Positions 17,438-26,586 of a DNA stretch of 64,000 bases are shown one piece after another; position 1 is the stretch's first letter, and every line of letters begins with the position of its first letter. The notes below the pieces were generated by a model. That model did no database searches and was not told where the DNA came from. It saw only the letters and a program-made list of their open reading frames with translations. A program made the position numbers and the translations under genes. Location of the stretch: the NCBI GenBank assembly GCA_045544615.1, contig JAZPZI010000002.1:1-64000 (forward strand), given 5' to 3'. This DNA is from CAKSFT01 sp045544615. Lineage in GTDB: Bacteria > Bacillota > Clostridia > UBA1381.

Positions 17438-18229
17438 ATGAAAGCATTTGAAATTATGGAAGAATTGTTTGCACTGGCAGACAAAAGAGATTATTTGGGC
17501 ACATGTGATACCCTAAAGGCAGGGGACCCGGATGTGGAAACCGACAAAGTTGCGGTATCTATGTTTGCGACTCCTGAGGTGGTGAGACAGGCAAAGGAAT
17601 GGGGAGCACAGCTTTTAATCGTTCACGAGCCTACATATTATAACCATATGGATGAACATTCGGATGAAAAACTTGAATGTGAAAAGAGAAAGTTCATTGA
17701 AGATTCAGGGATCACGGTTTACCGTTTCCACGACCATCCGCATTTTACCACACCCGACATAATTGCTGCCGGTCAGCTTAAGGCGTTTGACTTAAAAGGC
17801 AGAATCGAATATACAGATGTTTTTGACCTTGTAAGGATTCACCTTGACGAGCCAATGGCTCCGGTTGAACTTGCCAAAAGGATTGAGGAGAGATGCGGTA
17901 TAAAGCATCTTCGCATTTGTGGTGCAAGGGATGCCGAATGTTCTGTTATCTCGGGTATGTTCGGAACTCCCGGAAAGGTTTTTGAAGAGTTAAAAAGTGA
18001 CAAGTGTGAGATACTTCTGACCGGTGAGGCGTGTGAGTGGATGCTGGGTGAGTATGCCCGGGATGCGGCACAGCTTGGACACAAGAAGGCGCTGATTATT
18101 ATGGGACATATAGGCTCTGAGCGTGACGGGATGATATATACTGCAGAGCTGTTAGAAAAAATGCACCCTGAACTCGATGTAAAATATTTTGAGTGCGGTG
18201 AGGTTTATACATACACCGATAGCGAATAA
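17438..18229 (+). CDS. Nif3-like dinuclear metal centre protein
   Basis: 263 residues of the Nif3/YqfO-type family, a hexameric protein with a two-metal site whose cellular reaction is not settled. Metal-site histidines are seen in LIVHEPTYYNH (about 66-76) and in MGHIGSERDGM (about 226-236), with an acidic residue beside the latter. TGAGG lies before the ATG. It is the last gene of the insert between cdsA and dxr, and has base composition closer to the core genes than its two left neighbours. Confidence 0.85.
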   Translation: MKAFEIMEELFALADKRDYLGTCDTLKAGDPDVETDKVAVSMFATPEVVRQAKEWGAQLLIVHEPTYYNHMDEHSDEKLECEKRKFIEDSGITVYRFHDHPHFTTPDIIAAGQLKAFDLKGRIEYTDVFDLVRIHLDEPMAPVELAKRIEERCGIKHLRICGARDAECSVISGMFGTPGKVFEELKSDKCEILLTGEACEWMLGEYARDAAQLGHKKALIIMGHIGSERDGMIYTAELLEKMHPELDVKYFECGEVYTYTDSE

Positions 18230-18281
18230 GATTGATAAATTCATTTCATTTAATACATTCAGAAAGGAATTTTTGCATAAG

Positions 18282-19424
18282 ATGAAGGAAAAGATAACTG
18301 TAATCGGCTCGACCGGTTCGATAGGCACCCAGACACTTGAGATTTGCCGTAACTACGGGATTAAGGTCTTGGGATTATCTTCCAATAAGAATATAGACCT
18401 GCTTGAAGAGCAAATCCGTGAATTCAAGCCTTTGGTTGCCTGCGTGGTAGACGAAAAAAGGGCAGAAGAACTGAAGGTCAGAGTCGCAGACTGTGATGTT
18501 AAAGTTGTGTCGGGAAGTGAAGGTCTGATTGATGTTGCAACAGTCTCGGGTGCAGAGGCAGTCGTTACGGCAGTTGTCGGAATATCGGGACTTTTGCCGA
18601 CCATTGAGGCTATAAAATCAGGCAAGGATATTGCTCTTGCAAACAAGGAAACACTTGTTACAGGTGGACATATTGTAACAGCACTTGCAAAGGAATACGG
18701 TGTTAAGCTTTTGCCGGTAGACAGCGAGCATTCTGCAATTTTCCAGTCCTTGCAGGGGTTTGATAAAAAGGATATAAAAAGGATTTTGCTTACTGCATCG
18801 GGCGGACCGTTCTTCGGGAAAAAGAGAGAAGAATTATCCGATATCACACCCGAGCAGGCACTAAAACACCCGAACTGGGACATGGGCGCAAAGGTCACAA
18901 TAGACTCATCAACGCTTGTAAATAAAGGCCTTGAGGTAATCGAAGCAAAGTGGCTTTTTGGAGTGGATGTTGATAAAATCAAGGTGCTTGTGCATCGTCA
19001 GAGCGTTATACATTCAATGGTTGAGTATGCCGACAATGGCGTAATTGCACAGCTTGGTGCACCCGATATGAAGCTCCCGATTCAGTATGCGCTGACATAC
19101 CCCGAAAGACTTGATATGATGGGCAACGAGCTTGATTTTACAAAGTATTCAAACCTTACCTTTGCAGAGCCTGATTGCGATACGTTCAAGGCTTTGAGCC
19201 TTGCATACGATGCGGGCAGACGAGGCGGAAACCTTGGTGCTATATTTAATGCGGCAGACGAGGTTGCGGTTTCGATGTTTTTGAATAAGGAAATAAAATA
19301 TCTGGATATTGCCGATATTATCGGTGAGGCAATGGAAAAGTTCAGATTTATTGACAATCCTACACTTGCGGAGATACTTGATACCGACCGTGAAGTGAAG
19401 GAATGGGTAAGAAAGAGGAGTTGA
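18282..19424 (+). CDS. dxr: 1-deoxy-D-xylulose 5-phosphate reductoisomerase
   Basis: 380 residues, the standard length. It converts DXP to MEP with NADPH, the committed step of the MEP isoprenoid pathway. The NADPH loop is GSTGSIGTQTLEI (8-20); the metal and substrate region shows PVDSEHSAIFQSL and SSTLVNKGLEVIEA, and the flexible loop HRQSVIHSMV. ATG 18282 gives the normal N-terminus; AAAGGA is 13 bases away, so the in-frame TTG at 18273 could also be used. With ispG downstream and uppS upstream it makes this an isoprenoid and envelope operon. Confidence 0.96.
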   Translation: MKEKITVIGSTGSIGTQTLEICRNYGIKVLGLSSNKNIDLLEEQIREFKPLVACVVDEKRAEELKVRVADCDVKVVSGSEGLIDVATVSGAEAVVTAVVGISGLLPTIEAIKSGKDIALANKETLVTGGHIVTALAKEYGVKLLPVDSEHSAIFQSLQGFDKKDIKRILLTASGGPFFGKKREELSDITPEQALKHPNWDMGAKVTIDSSTLVNKGLEVIEAKWLFGVDVDKIKVLVHRQSVIHSMVEYADNGVIAQLGAPDMKLPIQYALTYPERLDMMGNELDFTKYSNLTFAEPDCDTFKALSLAYDAGRRGGNLGAIFNAADEVAVSMFLNKEIKYLDIADIIGEAMEKFRFIDNPTLAEILDTDREVKEWVRKRS

Positions 19425-19431
19425 TTGGATT

Positions 19432-20577
19432 TTGCTTACAACGATAGTTACTGTTGTGATTTTTCTGGTAATGATTTCGCTCCACGAGTTCGGACATTTC
19501 ATAGTTTCCAAACTTGTGGGAGTAAGAGTGCATGAATTTGCAATAGGCATGGGACCTTCGATTTTGAAGTGGCAGGGAAAGGAAACGCTTTATTCTTTGA
19601 GAATCTTCCCGATAGGCGGATATTGTGCACTCGAAGGTGAGGACAAAAAAAGCGATGATGAGAAGGCGTTTTGCAATCAGAAATGGTGGAAACGGTTTCT
19701 CGTAATAGTTGCAGGTGCGGTATTGAATATAATACTTGGCTTTGCGATTATCTTTGGCATAAATGCAGGAAACGAAAAGGTTGCGACTCCGGTTGTTGAT
19801 AGCGTGCTCAGCGAGGGCTATGCAGACGATGCCGGAATGTTGCCGGGCGACAGGATTATTAGAATAAACGGAAAACGAATAAATATTTATGACGATATTT
19901 CATACTACACCGACAAGCTGACAGGTGAGGATGTCGAGATTATCGTAAAGCGTGGCGATGAAAAGCTGACATTTACAGTAAAGCCGACAAGGGAAACATC
20001 AACAGTATATTATGAAGAAAACGGTGCAAGGGTAGTCTCGAGCTTAAACGGCGAGGGCGAAACCGAGGCGGTATATGAGTATATTGACAAAGCCGCCGCT
20101 AAAGAATATATCGGAACAAATGTTACGAACGAGAGATTTATTATCGGTTTTGTCGGAAGCCAGGAGGAGAACACTTTTTGGAAGAATGCAAAATACTCAT
20201 TCTTCTATACCGGGTTCGTGGTGAAGGTGGTTTGCCGTGGACTTTTGGACCTGGTAACAGGCAAGGCAGGAATGGAGCAGGTTTCAGGGCCTGTCGGAAT
20301 AGTATCTGCTGTAAATACTATGGTAAATTCAGGAAGTGGTTGGGTAAAGAATGTTCTTAACCTTACAGCACTTCTGACTATAAACCTCGGTGTATTTAAT
20401 CTTTTACCGATACCCGCACTCGATGGCGGAAGACTTTTCTTCATGCTGATTGAGCTTATCAGAAGAAAGCCGATACCTGCCGAAAAAGAGGGAATGGTGC
20501 ACGCAATCGGGTTACTTTTGTTGCTGTTGTTTGCGGTGGTTATTTCGTTTAAGGATATATGGATGCTGATAAGATAA
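19432..20577 (+). CDS. rseP: RIP metalloprotease RseP (site-2 protease)
   Basis: A 381-residue intramembrane zinc protease that cleaves membrane-bound anti-sigma factors or signal peptides. The HEFGH zinc motif is at about 18-22 in the first helix, a single PDZ domain covers about 120-195 (ADDAGMLPGDRIIRINGK), and the second zinc-ligand region is NLLPIPALDGGRL near 324-336. It begins at TTG 19432, seven bases past the dxr stop, with AGAGGAG eleven bases upstream. Confidence 0.94.
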   Translation: MLTTIVTVVIFLVMISLHEFGHFIVSKLVGVRVHEFAIGMGPSILKWQGKETLYSLRIFPIGGYCALEGEDKKSDDEKAFCNQKWWKRFLVIVAGAVLNIILGFAIIFGINAGNEKVATPVVDSVLSEGYADDAGMLPGDRIIRINGKRINIYDDISYYTDKLTGEDVEIIVKRGDEKLTFTVKPTRETSTVYYEENGARVVSSLNGEGETEAVYEYIDKAAAKEYIGTNVTNERFIIGFVGSQEENTFWKNAKYSFFYTGFVVKVVCRGLLDLVTGKAGMEQVSGPVGIVSAVNTMVNSGSGWVKNVLNLTALLTINLGVFNLLPIPALDGGRLFFMLIELIRRKPIPAEKEGMVHAIGLLLLLLFAVVISFKDIWMLIR

Positions 20578-20594
20578 AAAAGGGGATAAATAAA

Positions 20595-21632
20595 ATGAAA
20601 AGAATTGTAGATGTGGGCGGTGTAAAAATCGGCGGAGACTATCCTGTGTCGATTCAGTCAATGACCAATACCGACACAAGAGATGCAAAAAGCACTATTG
20701 AGCAGATAAAACGCTTAAGTGAGGCTGGATGTGAGATTATCCGTGTTGCAGTTCCCGATATGGAGGCGGCAGAGGCGGTAGGGACAATCAAGGCGGGAAT
20801 AGATATTCCGCTTGTTGTTGACATCCACTTTGACTATAAGCTTGCCTTAAAGTGTATCGAAAACGGTGCAGACAAGGTAAGAATAAATCCGGGAAACATC
20901 GGTAGTATTGACCGTGTAAAGGCGGTTGCCGATGCCGCAAAGGAAAAGGGTATTCCGATCAGAATTGGTGTAAATGGAGGCTCGCTTGAAAAGGAGCTCT
21001 TAAAAAAATACGGCGGCCCGACCGCTGATGCTCTTGTTGAGAGTGCTTTGCGCCATGTCGAGATTTTAGACAGCGTGAATTTCTCGGATATTGTTGTATC
21101 AATTAAGGTTTCATCTGTTCCGGTTATGATTGATGCGTACAGAAAGTTTAACGAAGTATCCGATATTCCGACACATATCGGCGTTACCGAGGCAGGAACA
21201 ATGCGAGGCGGAATAATAAAGTCGTCAATCGGTATAGGAACACTTCTTTCGGAGGGAATCGGAAACACAATGCGAGTGTCCTTGACCGCCGACCCTGTTG
21301 AGGAAATATATGCCGCAAAGGATATCCTAAAGGCGTTGGAGATTAGAAAATCGGGTATAACACTTGTATCCTGCCCGACCTGTGGAAGAACAAAAATTGA
21401 CCTGATCGGCATCGCTGAGAAGGTTGAAAAAAGGCTTTCCAATGTTGATAAAAACATAAAAGTTGCCGTTATGGGCTGTGCGGTAAACGGCCCTGGTGAG
21501 GCTCGTGAGGCTGATATCGGAATTGCCGGCGGTGACGGTGAGGGACTTATCTTCAAAAAGGGTGAAATCATAAGAAAAGTGCCCGAGGATATGATAATTG
21601 ACGAATTGATGAAGGAAATTGAGAAACTTTAA
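20595..21632 (+). CDS. ispG: (E)-4-hydroxy-3-methylbut-2-enyl-diphosphate synthase
   Basis: 345 residues. It reductively converts MEcPP to HMBPP, the penultimate MEP-pathway step, with a [4Fe-4S] cluster. The TIM-barrel start is VGGVKIGGDYPVSIQSMTNTD; cluster ligands are in SCPTCGRTKIDL (about 262-273) and VMGCAVNGPGEA (about 304-315). The ATG at 20595 is preferred, with AGGGGA ten bases before it; it follows rseP closely. Confidence 0.96.
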   Translation: MKRIVDVGGVKIGGDYPVSIQSMTNTDTRDAKSTIEQIKRLSEAGCEIIRVAVPDMEAAEAVGTIKAGIDIPLVVDIHFDYKLALKCIENGADKVRINPGNIGSIDRVKAVADAAKEKGIPIRIGVNGGSLEKELLKKYGGPTADALVESALRHVEILDSVNFSDIVVSIKVSSVPVMIDAYRKFNEVSDIPTHIGVTEAGTMRGGIIKSSIGIGTLLSEGIGNTMRVSLTADPVEEIYAAKDILKALEIRKSGITLVSCPTCGRTKIDLIGIAEKVEKRLSNVDKNIKVAVMGCAVNGPGEAREADIGIAGGDGEGLIFKKGEIIRKVPEDMIIDELMKEIEKL

Positions 21633-21646
21633 AAGGGGAGATAAAA

Positions 21647-22072
21647 ATGAAAAAGATACTTGTAGTAAACGGACCAAACCTTAATATGCTCGGAAAGCGT
21701 GAGCCGGGGATTTATGGTCTGGAAACATTGAAGGATGTTGAGGATAAGGTTAAAAAGCGTGCAGATGAGCTTGGCTGTGAGGTTGAGTTTTTCCAGTCAA
21801 ACTTTGAAGGCGAGCTTATAAATAAGATTCACGAGGCTTATGAGGGCTATGACGGTGTGGTAATAAACCCGGGAGCTTTGAGCCACTATTCATATGCTAT
21901 GCACGATGCCCTGACAAGCATATCAATCCCGAAGATTGAAGTACATATCTCGAACCTGCACAGAAGAGAAGAGTTCCGAAGACATTCGGTAACAGCACCG
22001 GCTTGTATCGGTCAGATTTGCGGACTCGGAACAGACGGATATGTTTATGCCCTGGAGGCACTTTTGAAATGA
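21647..22072 (+). CDS. aroQ: type II 3-dehydroquinate dehydratase
   Basis: 141 residues, a flavodoxin-like dodecamer subunit that dehydrates 3-dehydroquinate in the shikimate pathway. VVNGPNLNMLGKREPGIYG (4-22) carries the catalytic arginine and tyrosine, NPGALSHYSYAMHDAL (about 74-89) binds substrate, and HISNLHRREEFRRHS (about 99-113) carries the catalytic histidine. AAGGGGAG lies before the ATG. Its stop overlaps the start of the peptidase gene (ATGA). Confidence 0.96.
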   Translation: MKKILVVNGPNLNMLGKREPGIYGLETLKDVEDKVKKRADELGCEVEFFQSNFEGELINKIHEAYEGYDGVVINPGALSHYSYAMHDALTSISIPKIEVHISNLHRREEFRRHSVTAPACIGQICGLGTDGYVYALEALLK

Positions 22073-23103
22073 GTAGAGCATCAAAGCTTGCAAAAGGCTT
22101 AAATCCCGGCGAGGCGTATTATATCTCAAGCTTTGCCAATATCTTTTACTATAGCGGTTTTAAGTCGGAGGATGCAAGACTTTTAATAACCCCGAACGAG
22201 TTGATTCTCCTGACTGATTCCCGATACCGTGTTCAGGCGAAACTGCAATCTCCCGAGTTTGAGGTGGCAGATATTGCCGACTACGGGATAATAGAACGGC
22301 TTGGAATCAAGCGGATTGGATTTGAGGAAAGCAATCTGACGGTTGCCGAGCTTGCGAAAATCAACAAAAGAAATATAAGCGTTTTCCCGGCAGGGAAGAC
22401 AATCTCGGCACCAAGAGAAATCAAGGACGAGGGCGAAATTTCAAGGATAAAATCAGCAGAGGAACTTGGCGATGCGGCGTTTAGTCATGTTCTGGGGCTA
22501 ATAAAGCCGGGTATGACCGAGCGAGAGATTGCATTTGAGATTGAGTTTTTTATGCGGAAAAACGGTGCAGAAGCACTTTCCTTTGAAACTATTGCCGCAT
22601 CGGGTGAGCGGTCATGTATGCCACACGGTGTTGCAACGGACAAGCAGATAAAACGGGGCGAGCTTTTGACACTTGATTTCGGGTGTATATTAGACGGCTA
22701 CTGCTCCGATATGACAAGAACTGTTGCAATTGGTGAAATAGGCGAGCGGGAAAAGGGAATATATGATACTGTACTTTTGGCGCAAAAGACGGCACTTGAT
22801 AACATCAAAAGCGGTATGAAATGCTCTGATGCTGATGCCTTTGCAAGGGACGTTATAAAAAATGCGGGCTATGGCGATAATTTCGGGCATAGCCTCGGAC
22901 ACAGCGTTGGAATAGAGATTCACGAAAATCCGAATTTATCACCTAAATCGGACAGGGTTTTATTACCAGGTAATGTTGTGACGGTCGAGCCGGGCATCTA
23001 TATCGACGGATTTTGCGGCGTCAGAATAGAAGATTTGGTGGTAATCGGCGAGAAAAATACGGTAAATTTAACAAAATCTGAAAAAGAATTGATAATTATT
23101 TAA
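22069..23103 (+). CDS. pepP: Xaa-Pro aminopeptidase (M24 family)
   Basis: 344 residues: an N-terminal creatinase-like domain (about 1-115) and a pita-bread C-terminal domain with two metals. Ligands are visible in LDFGCILDGYCSDMTRT (two Asp), GHSLGHSVGIEIHENP (His), VTVEPGIY (Glu) and VRIEDLVV (Glu). It removes N-terminal residues preceding proline. The start overlaps aroQ by four bases. It lies directly before efp, as in many Firmicutes, though efp has its own promoter. Confidence 0.9.
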   Translation: MSRASKLAKGLNPGEAYYISSFANIFYYSGFKSEDARLLITPNELILLTDSRYRVQAKLQSPEFEVADIADYGIIERLGIKRIGFEESNLTVAELAKINKRNISVFPAGKTISAPREIKDEGEISRIKSAEELGDAAFSHVLGLIKPGMTEREIAFEIEFFMRKNGAEALSFETIAASGERSCMPHGVATDKQIKRGELLTLDFGCILDGYCSDMTRTVAIGEIGEREKGIYDTVLLAQKTALDNIKSGMKCSDADAFARDVIKNAGYGDNFGHSLGHSVGIEIHENPNLSPKSDRVLLPGNVVTVEPGIYIDGFCGVRIEDLVVIGEKNTVNLTKSEKELIII

Positions 23104-23110
23104 AAAAACC

Positions 23111-23139
23111 TTGTAATTTAGCGAAAAATATATTACAAT
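23111..23139 (+). promoter_or_regulatory. promoter of efp
   Basis: TTGTAA at 23111-23116, 17-base spacer, TACAAT at 23134-23139. Confidence 0.7.
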
Positions 23140-23182
23140 ATAAAATGTATAATTATAGAAATACAAATTGGAGGAGATAATA

Positions 23183-23740
23183 ATGATTACAGCAGGAGAT
23201 TTTAGAAACGGTATTACATTTGAAATGGACGGCAACGTTTATCAGGTTGTTGAATTCCAGCACGTAAAGCCGGGTAAGGGCGCAGCTTTCGTAAGAACAA
23301 AGATTAAGAACGTTATTACAGGCGGCGTTGTTGAAAAGACATTCAGACCAACTGAAAAGATGCCAAAGGCTCACATTGAAAGAAAGGATATGGAATATTC
23401 TTACAATGACGGTGACCTTTACTACTTCATGGATCAGGAAACATATGATATGATTCCTATCGGTAAGGACCAGATCGGCGATTCTTTGAAGTTCGTTAAG
23501 GAAAACATGGTTTGTAAGATTTTGTCATACAAGGGCAGTGTGTTCGGTATCGAGCCTCCTACATTCGTAGAGCTTGCTATCGCAGAAACAGAGCCTGGAT
23601 TCAAGGGCGATACAGCTACAGGTGCTACAAAGCCTGCAACATTGGAAACAGGTGCAGTTATTCAGGTACCGCTTTTCGTTGACGGTTCAGATATTATCCG
23701 TGTTGATACAAGAACCGGTGAATACATGGAAAGAGTATAA
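23183..23740 (+). CDS. efp: translation elongation factor P
   Basis: 185 residues, standard length. It rescues ribosomes stalled on polyproline. The three beta-barrel domains are complete; the tip loop HVKPGKGAAFVR (about 27-38) carries the conserved lysine, and the C-terminal signature DGSDIIRVDTRTGEYMERV ends the protein. ATG 23183 follows GGAGGA by seven bases; an upstream TTG is disfavoured. Confidence 0.97.
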   Translation: MITAGDFRNGITFEMDGNVYQVVEFQHVKPGKGAAFVRTKIKNVITGGVVEKTFRPTEKMPKAHIERKDMEYSYNDGDLYYFMDQETYDMIPIGKDQIGDSLKFVKENMVCKILSYKGSVFGIEPPTFVELAIAETEPGFKGDTATGATKPATLETGAVIQVPLFVDGSDIIRVDTRTGEYMERV

Positions 23741-23754
23741 GAGAGGTAAATAAT

Positions 23755-24177
23755 ATGGATACAATCGTAAGTAAGATCGCATATTTAAAGGGTCTTGCAG
23801 AAGGCCTGAAGATTGAGGAAAAGAGTGACGAGGGTAAGGTTTTGGCAAAGCTTATCGAGGTTCTCGGTGAGATGGCTGAAGAATTTGATGACCTTGCTTA
23901 TGCACACGATGAACTCGATGCAAAGGTTGACGAAATAGACGAGGATTTGGCTGATGTTGAAGACTACGTTTATGAAGACGACGATGACGAAGATGATTAC
24001 GATGACGATGAAGACCTTTTCGATGATGAAGACGATATGGACTTCTTCGAAATCGAATGCCCGAACTGTCACGAGGATGTTTTGATTGATTTCGACACAC
24101 TCGACGACGAAGAAGGTATTGTTTGTCCAAACTGTCAGGAAGAAATCAATCTTGAATTTGATACAGACGAAGAATAA
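23755..24177 (+). CDS. CD1247-like acidic zinc-ribbon protein
   Basis: 140 residues. Residues 1-70 are helical (SKIAYLKGLAEGLKI...LAKLIEVLGEMAEE) like the CD1247 N-terminal domain of Clostridia. Residues 74-97 are almost pure Asp/Glu. The C-terminal part has two CPNC knuckles (CPNCHEDVLIDF and CPNCQEEINLEF) that form a zinc ribbon. Function is unknown. It lies 14 bases after efp in the same transcript, a linkage that points to translation or the ribosome, as inference only. Confidence 0.8.
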   Translation: MDTIVSKIAYLKGLAEGLKIEEKSDEGKVLAKLIEVLGEMAEEFDDLAYAHDELDAKVDEIDEDLADVEDYVYEDDDDEDDYDDDEDLFDDEDDMDFFEIECPNCHEDVLIDFDTLDDEEGIVCPNCQEEINLEFDTDEE

Positions 24178-24194
24178 TCAAAAGGAAGAATTGT

Positions 24195-24242
24195 AAAAGG
24201 GGTATGCTCCGAGAGCTTCGGCTTAAGGGGCAGCCCTTTTTT
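24195..24242 (+). terminator. terminator after the CD1247-like gene
   Basis: AAAAGGG pairs with CCCTTTTTT around an imperfect inner stem (GTATGCTCC and GGGGCA). Confidence 0.65.
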
Positions 24243-24258
24243 AAAGGAGAGAGCAGGA

Positions 24259-25365
24259 TTGACAAGAGGATTATATATTCATATTCCGTTTTGCAAGAGG
24301 AAATGTAAATACTGTGATTTTGTGTCCTATGTCGGTTGTGAGGAAAAAATTACGGCATATCTTGATGCACTCATATCTGAGATGGAAGAGTATCAGGGAG
24401 AGGAAATCGACACAGTATTTATAGGCGGCGGAACTCCGACAATTATGAGTGCCGACGAGCTTAAAAGATTGATTTCTGCTATTTTTGAAAATTTCAAAAT
24501 AACAGACGATGCCGAGTTTACGGTTGAGGCAAACCCGGGAACACTCACAGAAAAAAAACTCAAAGTCATGAGAGAGTCGGGAGTAAATCGCCTAAGCATA
24601 GGTGCGCAGAGCTTTTGCAATGCAGAACTTATAAATATAGGAAGAATCCACTCGGTAGAGGAGGCAAAGTATGCCTTTTCTCTTGCAAGGGATGCCGGAT
24701 TTGACAATATAAATCTTGATATAATCTTCTCTGTGCCGGGACAGACCGAGGCGAGTTTTTCAAAAACACTTGATGAGGTAATCGAACTTGCACCCGAGCA
24801 TATTTCCTGCTATAGCCTGATTTTAGAGGAGTGCACGCCACTTTTTTCAGAGGTTGAGAGCGGAAAGGTAGTCTTGCCCGATGAGGAAACCGACCGAAAA
24901 AACTATGACCTTGCAAGGGAGAAACTGAAAAAAGCAGGCTATATCCAGTATGAGATTTCAAATTTTGCAAAAGCGGGTAAAATGTGCCGTCATAATTTGA
25001 AATACTGGGATGCAAGTGAGTATATCGGAATTGGTGTTGCGGCACACTCGTATTTTAGGGAAGAACGGTTTGAAAATACCGACAACCTGGATTCGTATAT
25101 AAGAGGCAAAATAGACCGTATATTTGAGGAAAAGCTCACAAGAGAAGATAAAATATCCGAGTTTATGATAATGGGATTAAGAAAAACCGACGGTGTATCA
25201 AAAAGCGAATTTTCAATGAGATTCGGAAGTGAGATAAACGAGCTTTTTGGGGATGCTATTGAAAGATTTAAAAAGCTCGGGCTTTTGGTAGAAAATGAGG
25301 ACAGAATATTCCTCACACCCGAGGGTGTAAATCTTTCAAACAGCGTTTTATGTGAATTTGTATAA
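24259..25365 (+). CDS. hemW: radical SAM heme chaperone HemW (oxygen-independent coproporphyrinogen oxidase-like)
   Basis: 368 residues. The radical SAM motif is CKRKCKYCDFVSY (11-23, C-x3-C-x2-C) and GGGTPT follows at about 58-63. HemW proteins have this cluster but lack the fourth CPDH-type residues, and act as heme-insertion chaperones rather than as HemN. The start is a TTG at 24259 with AAAGGAGA upstream. Alternative: a true HemN-like oxidase, less likely because no other heme gene is near. Confidence 0.87.
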   Translation: MTRGLYIHIPFCKRKCKYCDFVSYVGCEEKITAYLDALISEMEEYQGEEIDTVFIGGGTPTIMSADELKRLISAIFENFKITDDAEFTVEANPGTLTEKKLKVMRESGVNRLSIGAQSFCNAELINIGRIHSVEEAKYAFSLARDAGFDNINLDIIFSVPGQTEASFSKTLDEVIELAPEHISCYSLILEECTPLFSEVESGKVVLPDEETDRKNYDLAREKLKKAGYIQYEISNFAKAGKMCRHNLKYWDASEYIGIGVAAHSYFREERFENTDNLDSYIRGKIDRIFEEKLTREDKISEFMIMGLRKTDGVSKSEFSMRFGSEINELFGDAIERFKKLGLLVENEDRIFLTPEGVNLSNSVLCEFV

Positions 25366-25423
25366 TAAGAATTAAAAAAGATAATTTATTTTATGAATAA
25401 ATTGTAAAAATCCAAAAATACTA

Positions 25424-25452
25424 TTGACATTCACGGGTTGAAGTGGTATGGT
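25424..25452 (+). promoter_or_regulatory. heat-shock promoter of hrcA-grpE-dnaK
   Basis: TTGACA at 25424-25429, 17-base spacer, TATGGT at 25447-25452. The CIRCE operator begins nine bases downstream, over the start point. Confidence 0.8.
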
Positions 25453-25460
25453 AATATCTG

Positions 25461-25487
25461 TTAGCACTCAAAAGACAAGAGTGCTAA
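25461..25487 (+). promoter_or_regulatory. CIRCE operator (HrcA binding site)
   Basis: Perfect TTAGCACTC-N9-GAGTGCTAA, exactly the consensus inverted repeat bound by HrcA. It lies between the promoter and hrcA. Confidence 0.98.
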
Positions 25488-25526
25488 CAACAAAAAAGCT
25501 ATCAGGTGATTCGAGGGGGTGAGTCC

Positions 25527-26585
25527 GTGGAATTGAGTGATAGAAAAAAGAGGATTTTGCAGGCAGTTATAACCGAGTATATGGGTACTGCAGAACCGGT
25601 TGGTTCTCGTGCGATTTCGAAGAAAAACGATTTGGGCCTATCGAGTGCAACCATCAGAAATGAAATGGCTGACCTCGAGGAGATGGGCTTTTTGATTCAG
25701 CCGCACACATCGGCAGGAAGAGTACCGTCGGATGCTGCATACAGATTCTATGTAAACACAATGCTTACAGATTATGACATGAGTGTTGAGGCTATTAAAA
25801 AGCTACAGTTTGAACTGCAGGATAAGGTGGGAAGGCTTGAACTTTTAATCAGAAAGGCAAGCGTTGTTGCATCAATGCTTACCAACTACACTACCGTAAT
25901 CACAACGCCGGAGCTTCATTCTGCAGTGATAAAGCGGGTTGAGCTTGTTGAGATATCGCAGGGTAGCGTAATGCTCATAATCGTAACAAACACAGGCGCT
26001 GTGAAGAATAAGATTATGAATATCGGCGAGCTCACAATGCGTGAGATTAAGGGGCTTAGTGATATTTTGAATAAGAATCTCATAGGGCTTACCGCAAAGG
26101 ATATTACATTTGAGAAGATTCAGAAAATCCACGAAAAAATCGAGGCAAAGCTTTCGGTTTCGCCGAAGGTGCTTATAAATATTATGGACTTTGTCTACAG
26201 TGCCGTTGAGGAAATGGACGAAACAGATGTAATAGTCGAAAATGCCCGCTCGATTTTATCCTACCCTGAATACAGCAGTGTTCAGGAGGCGAGCAGAATG
26301 CTTGCATTTTTGGAGGATAAAAAGAACATCAAGGAGCTTGTGGGAAAGACCGGAGATGACAGGGTCAGCGTTAAAATCGGTTCGGAAAACGAGTTTGAAG
26401 AGCTATCGAACAGCAGCCTTGTTACTGTTAATTATTCTATAAATAATAAAACGGTCGGGAAAATCGGAGTAATCGGTCCAAAGAGAATGAACTACGCCAA
26501 GGTAATTGCGAATTTGAACTGTATATCAGAAAACCTCGACAGGATTTTGTATCAGTTTTATATAGACGAAAGTGAGGGATTATAA
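25527..26585 (+). CDS. hrcA: heat-inducible transcription repressor HrcA
   Basis: 352 residues from GTG 25527, which has GAGGGGGTGA just before it. An N-terminal winged helix (ILQAVITEYMGTAEPVGSR, LSSATIRNEMADLEEMG, QPHTSAGRVPSDAAYR) is followed by the GAF-like dimerisation domain. HrcA represses by binding CIRCE and is kept folded by GroE; the CIRCE site 40 bases upstream implies autoregulation of this operon. Confidence 0.97.
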   Translation: MELSDRKKRILQAVITEYMGTAEPVGSRAISKKNDLGLSSATIRNEMADLEEMGFLIQPHTSAGRVPSDAAYRFYVNTMLTDYDMSVEAIKKLQFELQDKVGRLELLIRKASVVASMLTNYTTVITTPELHSAVIKRVELVEISQGSVMLIIVTNTGAVKNKIMNIGELTMREIKGLSDILNKNLIGLTAKDITFEKIQKIHEKIEAKLSVSPKVLINIMDFVYSAVEEMDETDVIVENARSILSYPEYSSVQEASRMLAFLEDKKNIKELVGKTGDDRVSVKIGSENEFEELSNSSLVTVNYSINNKTVGKIGVIGPKRMNYAKVIANLNCISENLDRILYQFYIDESEGL

Positions 26586-26586
26586 G